The notes: generated by a model from the letters alone, not told the origin. A stretch of DNA of 64,000 bases from Adiantum capillus-veneris (GCA_014529385.2 CM043966.1:97947587-98011586); one strand, 5' to 3'. Shown: positions 46,023-58,007, counted from the first letter of the stretch. Made by a program: numbers and translations.

Positions 46023-46930
46023 ATGGCTGACAACAACAACACAGATGTGTTCAAGATGTTTGCTGCTGAGGACAGGTTGGATGGGGACAAATACCCTATG
46101 TGGGCTTATATAATGGAACATGTTCTTGTGTCAAAGGGTGTCTGGAACATTGTGCAGGGCATTGATGTACGTTTTGGGTTTGAGGATGTAGGCGATGTTG
46201 AGGATGTTGCAAGTCTTTCTGCAAGGATTGCAGCTGTTAGCGTTGTTTTTCCTAAGGTAGAACAAGCTCGTTGGGATGCTAAGGATGCAAAGGTGCATGC
46301 GTTCATTGCGTTGTCTGTGAAGCGTACCATTGTTCCTCACATCCGTTCAGCAAAATCTGCAAAACAGGCTTGGGATATTTTAGCAGGTCTTTATGCAAGC
46401 TGCAATGAGGCAAAAATTGCTTTGTTGCGTAAAGAGCTGGAGTCGAATATTATGCATGAGGAAGATGATATGGACACTTTCCTTGCTAGTGTCAAGGATA
46501 TCAATGACCAACTTATTTCTGCAGGTGAAGTTATTTCAGACAGTTCCCTTGTGCAGACTGTTCTTGATGCCTTACCAGATTCTTACTAGACTTTTGCTAG
46601 TACTTGGAGACTTATGACCCAAGGAGATCCAGAAGTTGTCAAGTTTGATGCATTATGCACATTGCTGTTGCAAGAGTCACTTTCCAGAAAAAACAGGACT
46701 AAGACAACGTGCAGTTGAACAGGCTTTTATTGCTTCTCAAAGAAAGGGTGGTAACAGCAATGTAGCAACTTCTTATGGTTCTGCTGCGAGTGGTAAAAAT
46801 TCTGTTCCTAATGCTTTTGCTGGAAGAAATTCGTATGGAAATTCTGGTGATAAGGGCAAAAAGAAGATGCGTTGCCATTATTGTAAAGCCAATGATCACT
46901 TGATCAAGTCGTGTCCTAAGTTGAAGGCCA
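46023..46930 (+). pseudogene. COP2 gag
   Basis: ATG 46,023 in a good context (ACCATGG) opens MADNNNTDVFKMF. DRLDGDKYPMWAYIMEHVL and the UBN2-type middle follow (VPHIRSAKSAKQAWDILAGL, DTFLASVKDINDQLI). A stop at 46,587-46,589 and a frameshift near 46,690 break it. It resumes to a CCHC knuckle, CHYCKANDHLIKSC, at about 46,872-46,915. It is a copia gag of ordinary length, now non-functional. Confidence 0.85.
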
Positions 46931-48498
46931 AAGAGGCTAAGAACAAAGAGGGTGGTTCCACTGCAAATGATGGTTCCATTACAAATGTAGCCATCGTTGA
47001 GTCTTCTGTGAAAGGAGACTGTGTTGATGATGTTGATGCAGAATGGGCTTTTAGTGCAGAGTGCACTTACAATCTTGTTGTCCATGATGCATGCTTGTCA
47101 GTTCCTGCGGATTCACATGTGTGGTATTTTGACAGTGGTGCTACAAAGCACATTACCTCACATTGTGAATTGTTTACCTCTCTCGAGTCTGTCCCTGATG
47201 GGAATTCAGTCACTTGTGCCAACAATGCCTCTTATCCAGTTCAGGGAGTTGGAAAGATTGTGCTCACTGCTGCTCCTTCACACTTGTTGATGCACTTTAT
47301 GTACATGGGATCAAGAAGAATCTCTTGTCTGTATCCGCACTTGCTAGACTTGAACTTGTAGTCAAATTTGTGGATGACAGATATACAATTCATGATCTCA
47401 GTTTTGGTGATGAAATTGTTGTATCTGGGCTTTTGTGCCGTGGGCTGTATAAGCTCACTTTGTATGACAAGTGTGGACAAAATTTTGCAAATGTTGTTGC
47501 AGATTCAAGGGCTATTTCAGATGCAAAACTTTGGCATGCACGTTTTGGTCATTTGAATTTTGCCAATTTGCTGCGTTTGCAGAAATCTGATATGGTTGCT
47601 TCTTTGCCGTCTCTTGAAGCACCTGTCAAACAGGTTTGTGAAGGCTGTATTTTGGGTAAGATGTAGCGTTCTAAATTTCCAAAGGATGGTTCAGTTCAGG
47701 CCACATGCAGGTTGCAGCTTGTGCATAGTGATGTTTGTGGGCCCATGCAAACTTTGTCCTTGGGCAATTACTTGTACTTCGTGACTTTCATTGATGATTA
47801 CTCCAGGCATGTATGGGTATTTCCGCTTAAAGCGAAGTCCAAGGTTTTAAGTTCTTCAAACAATTTCTGGCTATGGCTGAAAATGTCTCGAAATGTACTA
47901 TGGGCACCCTCCATTCCGATCGAGGGGGGGAGTATATGTCACATAAATTTACTGCATTTCCGGCTAGTCATGGGATAAAACACCAATGTACAATGCCTTA
48001 TACACCTCAGCAAAATGGTGTTGCTGAGAGGAAAACCAGGTCACTGACGGAAATGACACGACGTATGGTCAAAAGTCAAGCTTTCCCGCATTCTTTTTGG
48101 CTTGAGGCCATCATGTGTGCCACTTATGTACTTAACAGGTGTCCTACGAAAGCTTTGCAGTCTATTACTCCATATGAAGCATGCCATGATAGAAAGCCTT
48201 CTATTGAGCACATGCGTGTTTTTGGCTTTTTGGCATATGCTTTGGTGCCACAAGTGCAGCGAAGAAAATTGGATGATAAGGCTGTCAAATGTATTTTTGT
48301 TGATTATAGTGCTGAAAGCAAGGTTACAGGTTGTATCATCCGCAAACAAAACGTATTCTGGTTTCTCGCGATGTAGTGTTTGTGGAAGATTTTGTTCAGC
48401 CTTCGTTGTCATGTACTAGAGACAGTAATGTAAGCTCATAGGACATTTATGAAACTTTGTTGCCTCTTTTCAGTGGTGGAAATACGAATGTAAGTTCC
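46931..48498 (+). pseudogene. COP2 pol, protease and integrase part
   Basis: The protease active site DSGATKHIT (about 47,131-47,160) is followed by SALYVHG-type phrases, the GAG_pre-integrase block KLWHARFGHLN and CEGCILGKM. The integrase core has catalytic D (LVHSDVCGPM, about 47,717), D (LHSDRGGEY, about 47,910) and E (NGVAERK, about 48,015), then VFGFLAYALVPQ. A stop at 47,664-47,666 and frameshifts near 47,290 and 47,850 interrupt it. At 48,498 GYP-E interrupts the frame. Confidence 0.85.
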
Positions 48499-48890
48499 TG
48501 TTACGGCATTAGTCGCACATGCGGTCCTGCGGAGGTCTGGACACTGCGGATCAGGAGTCATGCTGTATGCGGCGGCCGTGGCGGCAGTTCTTCACAGGAT
48601 ATCATGGGACAGGAGTGTGTGCACCGTTCCCGATCTGCGCTGGAGCAGCGGTTGTATATGGAGGGGCATACCTGTCTTTTGATGTAACCCAACCAATCTC
48701 TATGTTATTCATGGAATCTGCTGTTGTAACTCTGTGTCTGGATTACACATGAATGAAGCAGAGGTATTATGTGCCTTTGTACTGTGTACTTTCTTCTATC
48801 GTCATTCTATGTGTTGATGTTCACATAATGTTGTTGCGGGTAATCATTCCCGTAAGGCCTATTGCTCCTGTGCGGATAATAGCCATTACA
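48499..48890 (+). repeat. GYP-E 5' LTR
   Basis: TGTTACGGCATTAG to AATAGCCATTACA, 392 bases. TTTGGCGACCACGATGCG follows immediately, in the primer-site position; the tRNA was not assigned. Confidence 0.9.
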
Positions 48891-48934
48891 TTTGGCGACC
48901 ACGATGCGTGATGGACGACCTGCGATGAATATGC

Positions 48935-50265
48935 ATGCGCACTAGGTCGCAGGGTCTGCCTGACCCTGTGGTTCCAATTGTAGGAAGACGACGGAGGAGA
49001 GGCGGTTCAGATGAATTTGTTTTTTCTTTACCGCAACTTGAGGAATCTGTATCTCCATCACCAAGTCCGGTGCGTGGTAGGCGGTTGCGGCGAGCAAGGC
49101 GTACTCCACGCAGTCAGTCATGTCCTCCTATCGTACGTTCACCCTCACCCACACAGGTTGCTCCACCACCGTCTCGGGTAAGCAGTCCGGGGGTGTCTCC
49201 GCCACTTTCTCCACCTCCTAGTGCTCGTCAGCTTTTTCCGGGACGAGGTACAGTTGAGCAAGGGTTAATGGGTCATCCTCAGATTAAGTATAGTTGATTT
49301 TGAGGTCTTTCGAGTGAAGACCCTGATGCACATTTGCACCAATTCAATAAAGCTTATGGATTGAATCATCATGGGGTGGTGATTCCTCTCCATCAACAAT
49401 CAATGTTTGAATCTACACTTTCGGGGAAAGCTGCGAAATGGTTGTCTGAATACCCTGATAATCATTTTCAGACGTATGTTGACAGATCCACAACGTTTCT
49501 ACGAATGTTTCAAATGGAAAAGAGAGTCCCTCAACATTTGGAAAAGCTTCGAACGCTGCGGCAGAAGTCATTGCCAGTGGAGGATTACGCTGCAAAATTT
49601 CGGATGCTTTTGCAGAGGGTACCTCAGGCACAAAGGCCGGCAGCCGAAGTGCTGAATGATTATTTTTTGTGGGGGCTCAACAAGGATCTCCGAACGCCTA
49701 TGGCAACAGTGGATAAGGTAACTACTCCACTAGATAATGTAATTGCTAGGGATGTAGTAGCAGGAGAAGCTTTAGAGGATACAGAATCTCCAAAGAAATC
49801 AAAGAAAAAAGACAGGAAGAAATCTCATCGAAAGTCGGGGAAAGAATCGGAAGAGACATCTCGGAAAAAATCCCAGCGTCACGGGAAAGGTGTTTCATCC
49901 GGATCGTCGGAATCGGCTGCAGTGGCTAAAAGTCTGAAGGAACTATGGTGTACCCAATGTCGGAATCCGGGCCATGCTACTCAGGAGTGCGCAATGAATC
50001 AGAAGTGGTGTGCGATTTGCACGACCAATACTCATAATACAGTGGAATGTTATTTCAATGGCTGGGGTCGTCGGAGTCGAGGAGACTCTTCTACCTGGCA
50101 ACAGCCACAGATAGGGCAGGGACAAGAGCGTGTTGTGGCAATGGCTCATGCTCATACATCAGAGACTCCTTTGCAAGGTCAAGCAGGAGGACGGGGTCAA
50201 GGGGGAGAACGAGGTCGCAGAAGGGTGTTTGAGATCCTAATTGCCCCAAGACATGCCTTTTCTAT
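48935..50265 (+). pseudogene. GYP-E gag
   Basis: One frame with early in-frame stops near 49,297 and 49,303. It opens with an Arg/Ser/Pro-rich segment (RRRRRGGSDEF, 48,990-49,250). The capsid region follows (LSGKAAKWLSEYPDNHFQ, RTLRQKSLPVEDYAAKFRML at 49,420-49,610), then a Lys/Ser-rich basic stretch (about 49,785-49,910), and two CCHC-like knuckles (CTQCRNPGHATQEC and CAICTTNTHNTVEC) at about 49,950-50,050. The frame then changes near 50,250. Confidence 0.8.
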
Positions 50266-51582
50266 TTGGGGGATGGACACTGGCGATCCGAGTGTACTAA
50301 AGCTATGGAATATGATCGGAAGAAACAAGAACACACTGCAGGGAAAGAGCCTAGTGTGGCTATGGTTCAGATTAAAGGATTGGAGGAGTCTGATCCAGTG
50401 GTTTCATTAATCACGCGATCGGGTAAAAATGTGGTTCCAACACCCGATGTAAAGATTTCAGATTGGACGGCTCAGGAAGAAGTGCGGAAAAAGACTGTGT
50501 CCTGGTTGCCACAATCCGCACCACCAATGAAGTTATCAGGACCATCGACTGTGGGCCTGGAAATAAAGGAAGGAAAAGCTGGAAATAAGGATGATATTAG
50601 AGACGAGGAGGATTGGAATTCAATTTGGAAAGAGGTCCTCACGTCGCCAATACAAGTACCTCTGGGTTCATTGCTGAAATTAGTCCCGGATTTTCATAAT
50701 GCATTGCTGTGACAAACGTCCACAGAGCTGAGGGAAGTCGCCATCGGGAAAGTTGAAAGCGAGGAGGATGATTCAGCCCCGGTGCCGACAAATAGGATCA
50801 CGGATACCCGCATTCCGAAGCTTTCAGTTAGATACCATGGAACATACATTGACAAGGTACTATTGGATGGAGGAGCGGGAGTAAACATTATTACTGAAGC
50901 AGCTTGTGAGCGTTTTGGCCTCAATGATTGGGAGCCTGCACCCTTTGTAGTCCGCATCGCAGATCAAAGAAGAGTGCAACCAGTGGGGTTACTTCGGGGC
51001 ATTGTCTTGGATGTGGCGGGCTTATCCTTTGCTGTTTCCTTAGTAGTCTTGAATATTGAAGATCATAATCGGGATTATCACATTATCTTGGGGAGACACT
51101 GGTTACGACAAGCGAGGGTAAAGCATAATTGGGAAGCAAATATGCTTACAATAAAGAAGGGTAGAAGGAAAGTGCGGGTGATGTTGGGAACATGCAGACA
51201 ACCAGTTCAGACAACATGGCCGGTGATAGTAGAAACAGTAAATATGGTGGAAGGATTAGAAGAGGATGAAGAGGAACAATTTCTGAAAGCTAATCTGGAT
51301 TTGGTCTCTTTATATTTTGCGGATATTTCTCTGGTTCCGAAAGGGAACTCGGTGGGGGTTTCAGGAACTCCAATAGGAATAGGGGAGCAACAACAGGTGC
51401 TTCCAAGTCCTGAATCATTGGAGGACGTTATTCAGCAAGAACGTGCATTTGAGGCACAAATGGAAAAAATTACAAGGGTGTTAAAGAAGATGAATCAGAG
51501 AAGGTCTTTCTTGGGGAGCAAACGGAGTCGCAGCCCATATACATTAATAAGCAGCTTGAGGCAAGTTTTAGAGATGATTTGA
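50266..51582 (+). pseudogene. GYP-E third knuckle remnant and aspartic protease
   Basis: GDGHWRSEC at 50,266 looks like the second half of another zinc knuckle. After a Lys/Glu-rich linker and one stop (TGA, 50,710-50,712) the same frame enters the protease: VLLDGGAGVNIITEAACERF (about 50,857-50,920) is the active site and YHIILGRHWLRQARVKHNW (about 51,075-51,130) the later block. The frame ends at 51,582, with the pol frame starting in another phase at the same place. Confidence 0.8.
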
Positions 51583-53531
51583 TCAAGTTACTGACAGAAT
51601 TTAAGGATGTTTTCGCATGGGAATATGCGGATATGCAAGGATTGGATCCTAAGTTTTATCAGCATACGATAAATCTGAATCCGGATGCGGTGCTAGTGAA
51701 GCAGCACTCATATAGGATGAATCCGAATGTGGCAAAGCAAGCTAAGATGGGAATTGATCGTCTTTTGGAAGTGGTTTTTATTACCCCTATTGATAATCCC
51801 GAGTGGATTTCTCCAATTGTGGTTGTACCAAAGAAAAACAAACAAATCCGAATTTGTGTGGATTACCGGAAATTGAATGCGGCTATGGTTCCAGATCCTT
51901 TTCCTCTTCCATTCTTGGATTCCATTTTGGATGATGTTGCAGGACATGAGATGTATACTTTTTTGGATGGGTTTAGTGGATATAACCAAATCCGAATGGC
52001 ATTGCGGGATCAGCCAAAAACAACTTTTATTACCACATGGGGTGTGTTTGCCTGCACAGTGATGTGGTTCGGATTGCGGAATGCGCCTTCAACTTTTCAA
52101 AGGGATATGTTCCAAATTTTTGGTCCTTATTTGACGGATTTTATGAGAATTTTTCTGGTTAATCTCAGTGTTTTTGGAGCGCAATTGGAGCATTTGAAGC
52201 AATTACGGTTATGCTTTATGAAATGCAAAGAGGTTAAATTCAGTTTGAATCCTTTAAAGTGTGCATTTGTCATTCGCAGTGGCAGGCTATTGGGGCATAT
52301 AATTTTTGAAGACGGTATTTTCGTGGATCCGGATAAAATAGCTGCAATTATGGAAGCGCCTCCACCGCAGAACCAGAAACAGTGTCAGATTTTCCTGGGT
52401 CAAGTCCATTGGCATGGGAGGAATTTGCGGTTTGTCGCGCATTTGGCAATCCTGATTACTCAGGCAGCGCATGCTATAGATTTTGAATGGACACAGGAAT
52501 GTGACTTGGCTTTTCGGAGATTAAAACTTCAGCTATCCAAAGCTCCGATTATGCTTGCTCCGAATTGGGGTCAGGATTTTCATGTGTTTGTGGATGCTTT
52601 GGATCGAGCGATTGGCAGCGTGCTGATGCAGGAACAAATTCAAGGATGGTTCCGACCTGTCTATTATGCTAGTAGACGATTATTATCCACAGAAAGAAAT
52701 TATTCAGTAACCGAAAGGGAATGTTTAGGGATGATTTATTCAGTGAAGAAATTCCGGCACTATCTGTTGGGCCGATGTTTTTTCTTCCATGTAGACCATT
52801 CGGCTCTTTTATACCTGGTAAGGCAACAGAATTTGATGGGAAGATTGGCCAGATGGGTGCTTTTGCTGCAGGAATTTGACTTTGAGGTCATACATCGGCC
52901 AGGGGCTCAGCATGCGGTGGCTGACTACCTATCCAGGTTAGATTCCGGTGAGCCGCCGACGGGTGTAGCTGATGAATTTCCGGATGCGTCTCTGTTTCTA
53001 ACAGGAGTAGTTGGAGAGGATATAGCAATTCCGCAACAGGCAAGGGTCATCCCTAGCATCCCATGGACATGGTATGAGGAGATGTTTCATTTTCTCAACA
53101 GCGGCGAAATGCCTTCCTTCTTGTCCAGCCATCAGAGGAAACATATGGCTATCAGAAGCAGGAATTTTGAGATTATTATGGGGAAGCTCTATTATCGTAC
53201 GGTGGCAGATGTATTACTCAGATGTGTGCTACCACAGGAGCAGGAAGCAGTATTGGAGGAAGTCCATACCGGTATTGCGGGAGGTCACTTTGCAGCATTA
53301 ATCACAACTCAAAAAGTTCTTCAATCAGGATTATGGTGGCCCACATTGTTTCAAGATACGAGAAATTATGTGCAACAGTGTGATGTGTGTCAGCGGCTGG
53401 GGCAACCTACCAAAAGGTCCAGAATGCCTTTTCAGCCGGTTTTCCCTTGGAGCCTTTTCAAAAGTGGGGTTTGGATTTTGTTGGACCTTTTAAACCAGTT
53501 GCAACTCACACAGGTAATAAGTATATTTTGA
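51579..53531 (+). pseudogene. GYP-E reverse transcriptase and RNase H, RT catalytic site lost
   Basis: An open frame of 650 codons. RT blocks: WISPIVVVPKKN, ICVDYRKLNAAM, YTFLDGFSGYNQI and, where a [FY].DD motif should be, FLVNLSVFG (about 52,150-52,175). Both catalytic aspartates are replaced by Val and Asn. The preceding MWFGLRNAPSTFQR also has Trp for the usual Pro. RNase H follows (HVFVDALDRAIGSVLMQ, ERNYSVTERECLGMIYSVKKF, VADYLSRL), then the integrase zinc finger (HTGIAGGHFA to CDVCQRLG, 53,270-53,400). A frameshift at about 53,450 carries integrase into the next frame. Confidence 0.85.
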
Positions 53532-54330
53532 CAGCCACGGATTACGCTACCAAATGGGTGGAGGCATGGCCTTTGAGAGATAATACTGCAGTTTCTGTGG
53601 CTGGATGCTTATATAAGGATATCTTTTCTAGATATGGCTGCCCTATTGAGCTGGTTAGTGACAGGGGAATTTATTTTTTGAATAAGGTGATGGAGAGAAT
53701 GCTACGGTTTTATTTTGTATTGCACAGGAAATCTTCTCCATATTATCCTCAAGCGAATGGGCAAGCAGAATCAACTAATAAGAAATTGATTCGGATTTTA
53801 ACAAAGTTAGTGAATATGCATCGAACAGATTGGGATGTGAAACTTCCTTCCGCCTTATGGGCCTACCAGACAGCTTATAAAGTGGCAACAGGATTGAATC
53901 CTTTTAAGTTGGCATTTGGCATGGAGGCAATCACCCTGGTGGAGCATGTGATTCCAAGTCTGCGGATGCTGATTGCGGATCGGCTTCTTCCGGAAGATTC
54001 TGTGATTTATTGATTGGATGTTTTGTAGGAACTGGACGAAGAGCGGTTGCATAGCTTTGCAATGCTGCAGGATCTGCAGTCTAGGTGAAAAAAATGGCTG
54101 GATCGCCTGAAAGCACGGCAATTTGTTCGGGGACAGCTGGTCCTTGTCTTTAATTCCCGCCTCGGGAAGATGACGGGGAAGCTTAAAATACGGTGGTCAG
54201 GACCATTCTGGATTTTTCAAGCATGCGGGCCCATCTCTTTTTATTTGGCAGATTTGTGGGGGGAGGTTATTTCTGTGTCAGTCAATGGTTTCAGACTGCA
54301 CCATTATGTTTCACCTACCCCGATTCAGTG
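53387..54330 (+). pseudogene. GYP-E integrase core and C-terminus
   Basis: Integrase continues in the second frame: FQKWGLDFVGPFKPV (first D), IELVSDRGIYFL (second D), SPYYPQANGQAESTNK (E), then LPSALWAYQTAYKVATG. It stops at 54,013. The C-terminal part resumes at about 54,170 (GKLKIRWSGPFWIF, VNGFRLHHY). No chromodomain was recognised. The DDE residues are all present, but the frame is broken. Confidence 0.8.
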
Positions 54331-54480
54331 CCCCTTTGCTATGGTACAAGAGCTGGAAGCCGCCCTAATCATGATTGGGGATTCTTTTGCATGCAATCTT
54401 GGAAAGCGGGAAAGGAGCTATGATGGTTGCGACACTGTGGCTCGCCCTATTTTGGGAACTCATTGTGAGAGGGTTACTAC

Positions 54481-54723
54481 ATGCAGACGATTATTGTTGT
54501 GCTTCTCATGTTTTGTGTATCGCGCGTCCTTAGCTCTATATCTGCTGCTGCATCTCATCGTCGCCATGACGGCTGCTCTCCTGCAATGTATCCCCTTCAC
54601 TCTCGTACAGTAGCTAGCGCTTCGACGAGTGGACACCTGGCTGCAAGACTAGCGGCTACGAGTGTTCGCCAACTTGGATTGGCAAGGGATACTTGTTCAC
54701 CCGCAGTCAGCAGGTTTGATTGA
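54481..54723 (+). CDS. Small ORF with hydrophobic N-terminus in GYP-E, unknown
   Basis: ATG 54,481 opens an 80-codon frame whose first 24 residues (MQTIIVVLLMFCVSRVLSSI, then SAAA) resemble a signal peptide or membrane anchor. The remainder is Ser/Ala/Arg-rich with no known domain. It lies directly after integrase, where some gypsy elements carry an env-like or additional ORF. It may be the broken start of the following region, which is in another frame, or chance. Confidence 0.35.
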   Translation: MQTIIVVLLMFCVSRVLSSISAAASHRRHDGCSPAMYPLHSRTVASASTSGHLAARLAATSVRQLGLARDTCSPAVSRFD

Positions 54724-54794
54724 GCAACTGGCTGCTGGAGATATTGTGGTGCTGAATATCAACAGATTCAGTTGATAGCAGAAAGGATCTCCAG

Positions 54795-56566
54795 GTGTTG
54801 ATGTTTGCCCAACGATGGCGTCGTGCGCGCGTCTCATGTGATTCCTGCTCTGCAGATGTCGAGCAGGAGTTTTTCTTAAAAGTAAAAGGTGAATATAAAA
54901 TTTCAGGGTTGTCAGATGTAGCAACCAGGGATGCGTATCGATGGTTTCTCGAGGCAATTTGGCTACAGGCCAAAACCTATACCATCTCGACCAGAGCAAG
55001 AAATGTTTTGCATTCGGCCAACTTTGGGCCAGTGGCTTGGGCAGCAGTTGTCAAAGAAAGACTGCTGGCGGAATGCCAAAGAGTGATGGCATAGTTGGGG
55101 CGAAATACCCCAACCAATACAAAAGTTGGCCAACTGCTCACACTGATCTTTCCCTTAAGGGAAGTTTTTCCTCTTGCCCTGCGTCCTCTATGCCACTTTG
55201 AAGATGACAGATTGGTGGTCCAAGGGACTATTGCCCCTCTATCGCAAACACAAATTTTGGCAATTCCTGCTGGGGGGGAAACACAGCAGCAGAATGTTGG
55301 CACTGGGGATTTTCCGGGTCCATCGACGGTAGTGGTATCCTCTGGAGCCCAAGAGATGGCCACTGCAGGTGCAGGATCAGCAACTCGTAAGCGCAGCAGA
55401 GAGGAACATCAATTTTCTACACCACCTCCGGTGGCTGCATCTCCTGCGCAAGAGGATTCTGCGGTGGCACGCTGGCGCCGCCGAATGCAAGAGAGAGTGG
55501 CAAGTGCTACTCCGCTGAGGACGGGCTCTCCAGATGCGAACGTTCCCTCGCAACCAAAAACTTCTGGAACTACCAATGCGGCTGCCTCGACGGGAAGTAC
55601 TCTTTCCGCAGCGCTACCCTGGGAGGCTACGGCAGCAAACCCTGCTGACCAAATACAGGCGTGCGGCACTTTTTTTAGCAGACTTGCAGAGTCTATTCGT
55701 GCGGCCATGCCAGCCCCTGTAATAGAGGGTAGAGTTAATGAGCTGGAGGCGCAGGTAACGGCCTTGCAGGCTCGCACTACCGTGTTAACCAACCAAAATG
55801 AAGATTTGACTGCAACAACTCGCCAGCACAGCACGATGCAGAAATACAAATGCTTAGGGGGGCTAATGCTGCGTTTGTGGATTTTATTCAAGCGGAACTA
55901 CTTCAATTGAGAACGCAGCATAGCCTTGCCTCATACTTAGTCTCGCACCTTGGTGATGTAATGATCAGTATGAATGATTTGGATGCGTTGGCAGTGGAGA
56001 TGCAACAGGATCTCCGTGTCTTTTTGGACAATCAACTACAAAGCTGGAGCACACGCTTATTTGCTGAGGTGAGAGCACAGCCACCCACTCAGAAGGTTAT
56101 GGTGCAGCAACCTGAGTCATCCAACACTGACAGAGGTAAGAGTGTTGTTCTCGAAGGTTTTGATGTTGCTGATTGGGCGCAAGCTACAGAGGATTGTGCT
56201 GAAGCCCAGGCTCATGTATCTTGTTTGCAGAAAATGATTCGTCGATTTCGTAAGAAGCGGCGCAGGGTCTGTTTTTGGGTGGAGACCTTGGCTCATTCTT
56301 TCTCTCTCAGTCTACCACCTTGCCCTCCATTTTGGTCTGCTCTTAATAGATACCTTTCTCGCTATTATCCTTTACATATGCCTCTTGCTCCTTTGCCACA
56401 GGCACCGCAATCTATTTCTTTACCAACACAGTTTATTCCTCGGGCTCCTTGGCCGGAACATATTGAGATAGATCCACATCTGTTGGATGAGGTCTATCGG
56501 GCACACACTTCAGATTTTAGGGGCTTTGGCTACATTGATACTTCCTCTTCACCAAAACAGTTCTAA
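54795..56566 (+). pseudogene. GYP-E extra ORF region after integrase, unknown function
   Basis: Frame 54,795-55,910 has one internal TAG (55,092-55,094). A shift near 55,850 leads to frame 55,850-56,566, which runs to a stop just before the 3' LTR. Visible features: a Thr/Ser/Ala/Pro-rich segment with a basic patch (TRKRSREEH, ARWRRRMQERV) at 55,380-55,510; a heptad-like stretch (VNELEAQVTALQARTTVLTN, about 55,733-55,795) likely to form a coiled coil; a second helical stretch (FVDFIQAELLQL); and a basic KMIRRFRKKRRRV near 56,230. No transmembrane envelope signature was seen here. It may be an accessory structural protein. The lineage is unknown. Confidence 0.55.
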
Positions 56567-56636
56567 GAGCAACAACCGGAACCTTCCAACCGGAGGGGCT
56601 GAGTGTGGGTTCGCGCAATCCACCGTGCATGCCAGG

Positions 56637-57029
56637 TGTTACGGCATTAGTCGCACATGCGGTCCTGTGGAGGTCTGGACACTGCGGATCAGGAGTCATG
56701 CGGTATGCAGCGGCCGTGGTGGCAGTTCTTCACAAGATATCATGGGACAAGAGTGTGTGCACCGTTCCCGATCTGCGTTGGAGCAGTGGTTGTATATGGA
56801 GGGGCATACCTATCTTTTGATGTAACCCAGCCAATCTCTATGTTGTTCATGGCATCTGTTGTTGTAACTCTGTGTCTAGATTGCACATGAATGAAGCAAG
56901 AGGTGTTCTATGCCTGTGTACTGTGTACTTTCTTCTATCGTCATTCTATGTGTTGATGTTCACATAATGTAGTTGCGGGTAATCATTCCCGTAATGCCTA
57001 TTGCTCTTGTGCAGGCAATAGCCATTACA
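56637..57029 (+). repeat. GYP-E 3' LTR
   Basis: 393 bases, with about 28 differences from the 5' LTR. The purine-rich ACCGGAGGGGCTGAGTGTGGG at about 56,589-56,610 may be a displaced polypurine tract; it is not directly adjacent. Confidence 0.9.
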
Positions 57030-57034
57030 GTTCC

Positions 57035-58007
57035 AATGAGGCAAATGTACAGCCTATGGGGGTTTTTGAAAATGTTTTAGATCAGCCTATTACTGATGCA
57101 GATGTACATGATGTACTTGATGAGGAAAGGGCTGAAAATGAGCAGGCTAGAGGTATGCCAAAATGGCTAGTACACACTTTGCGTGACAGTATATTGGATG
57201 CACCTTTGTCTAGTCGTACTCGTTCAGGCTCTCGCCATGCATCTTATGCATCATATTTTTATGATTTGGCTGTGTCTAGCTTACATGATGTTGAGGAGCC
57301 TCTGTCTTTTGATGAAGCACAGAATTCAGAAAATTGGATGGTTGCCATGCAATCAGAATATGATGCACTTATAGAAAATGACACATGGACTTTATGTGAT
57401 TTGCCACCTCGCAAAAAGGCCATTGGTACAAAGTGGGTTTACAAGTTGAACTCGAGCCGGATGGTGAGATCGATCGCCATAAGGCTCGAATTGTTGCAAA
57501 AGGTTATGCACAGCAAAAAGGCATAGATTATGAAGAGACTTTTGCTCCCACTTGTCGTATGACTACTGTACGTTTTCTATGTGCATTGGTAGCTCATTTT
57601 GGTGGGGATGTACATCAATCAGACATTGTTACTGCTTTCTTGAATGGTGACATATTTGAGGAATTTTATGTAACGCAGCCTCGCGGTTTTGTCATAAAAG
57701 GACAAGAGGACAAAGTGTGCAGATGTAAGAAGGCTTTGTATGGGTTGAAGCAATCTCCTCGTGCGTTGACACTCATTTGGTTAAACGAGGCCTTCGTAAC
57801 AGTCCAACAGAAAGCACATTGTATAAAGCGTGAGGGTGATGTACTTCTCATTGTGGTTCTTTATGTTGATGATTTGCTGATCACTGGACCAAATGAGAGA
57901 CATATTGCTGAATTTAAGGCTAATTTGAATGCTACTTTCAAGATGAAAGATTTGGGGCTGTTGCATCATTACTTGGGTATACAATTTAAGCAGTGTGATG
58001 GTGGTAT
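57035..58007 (+). pseudogene. COP2 pol, reverse transcriptase part
   Basis: COP2 pol resumes after GYP-E. NWMVAMQSEYDALIENDTW and KKAIGTKWVYKLN open the RT. After a frameshift near 57,450 come HKARIVAKGYAQQKGIDYEE, FAPTCRMTTVR, QSDIVTAFLNGDI and KKALYGLKQSPRA. VVLYVDDLLITG (about 57,857-57,892) keeps the YVDD site. It ends at LHHYLGIQFKQCDGG, where the outer LTR begins abruptly at 58,008. Confidence 0.85.

Larger units (their letters stand above)
48499..57029 (+). mobile_element. GYP-E: Ty3-gypsy element with extra 3' ORF region
   Basis: LTRs of 392 and 393 bases, flanked by a perfect GTTCC duplication (48,494-48,498 and 57,030-57,034), inserted into COP2 pol. The interior encodes gag, protease, reverse transcriptase, one RNase H and integrase, then about 2 kb of further open frames before the 3' LTR. 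LTR divergence is about 7% by eye. The pol lineage was not assigned: integrase has the SSPYYPQANGQAES phrase seen in Tat-like elements, but no second RNase H is present. Confidence 0.9.

Noticed and set aside
48457-48752. Pair of ORFs duplicated at 56,487-56,890
   Set aside because: Reading through the GYP-E LTRs; duplication reflects LTR identity, not a gene.
54481-54723. Retroviral envelope gene
   Set aside because: Only a signal-like start is visible; no glycoprotein, fusion or transmembrane pattern follows, and frames are broken.
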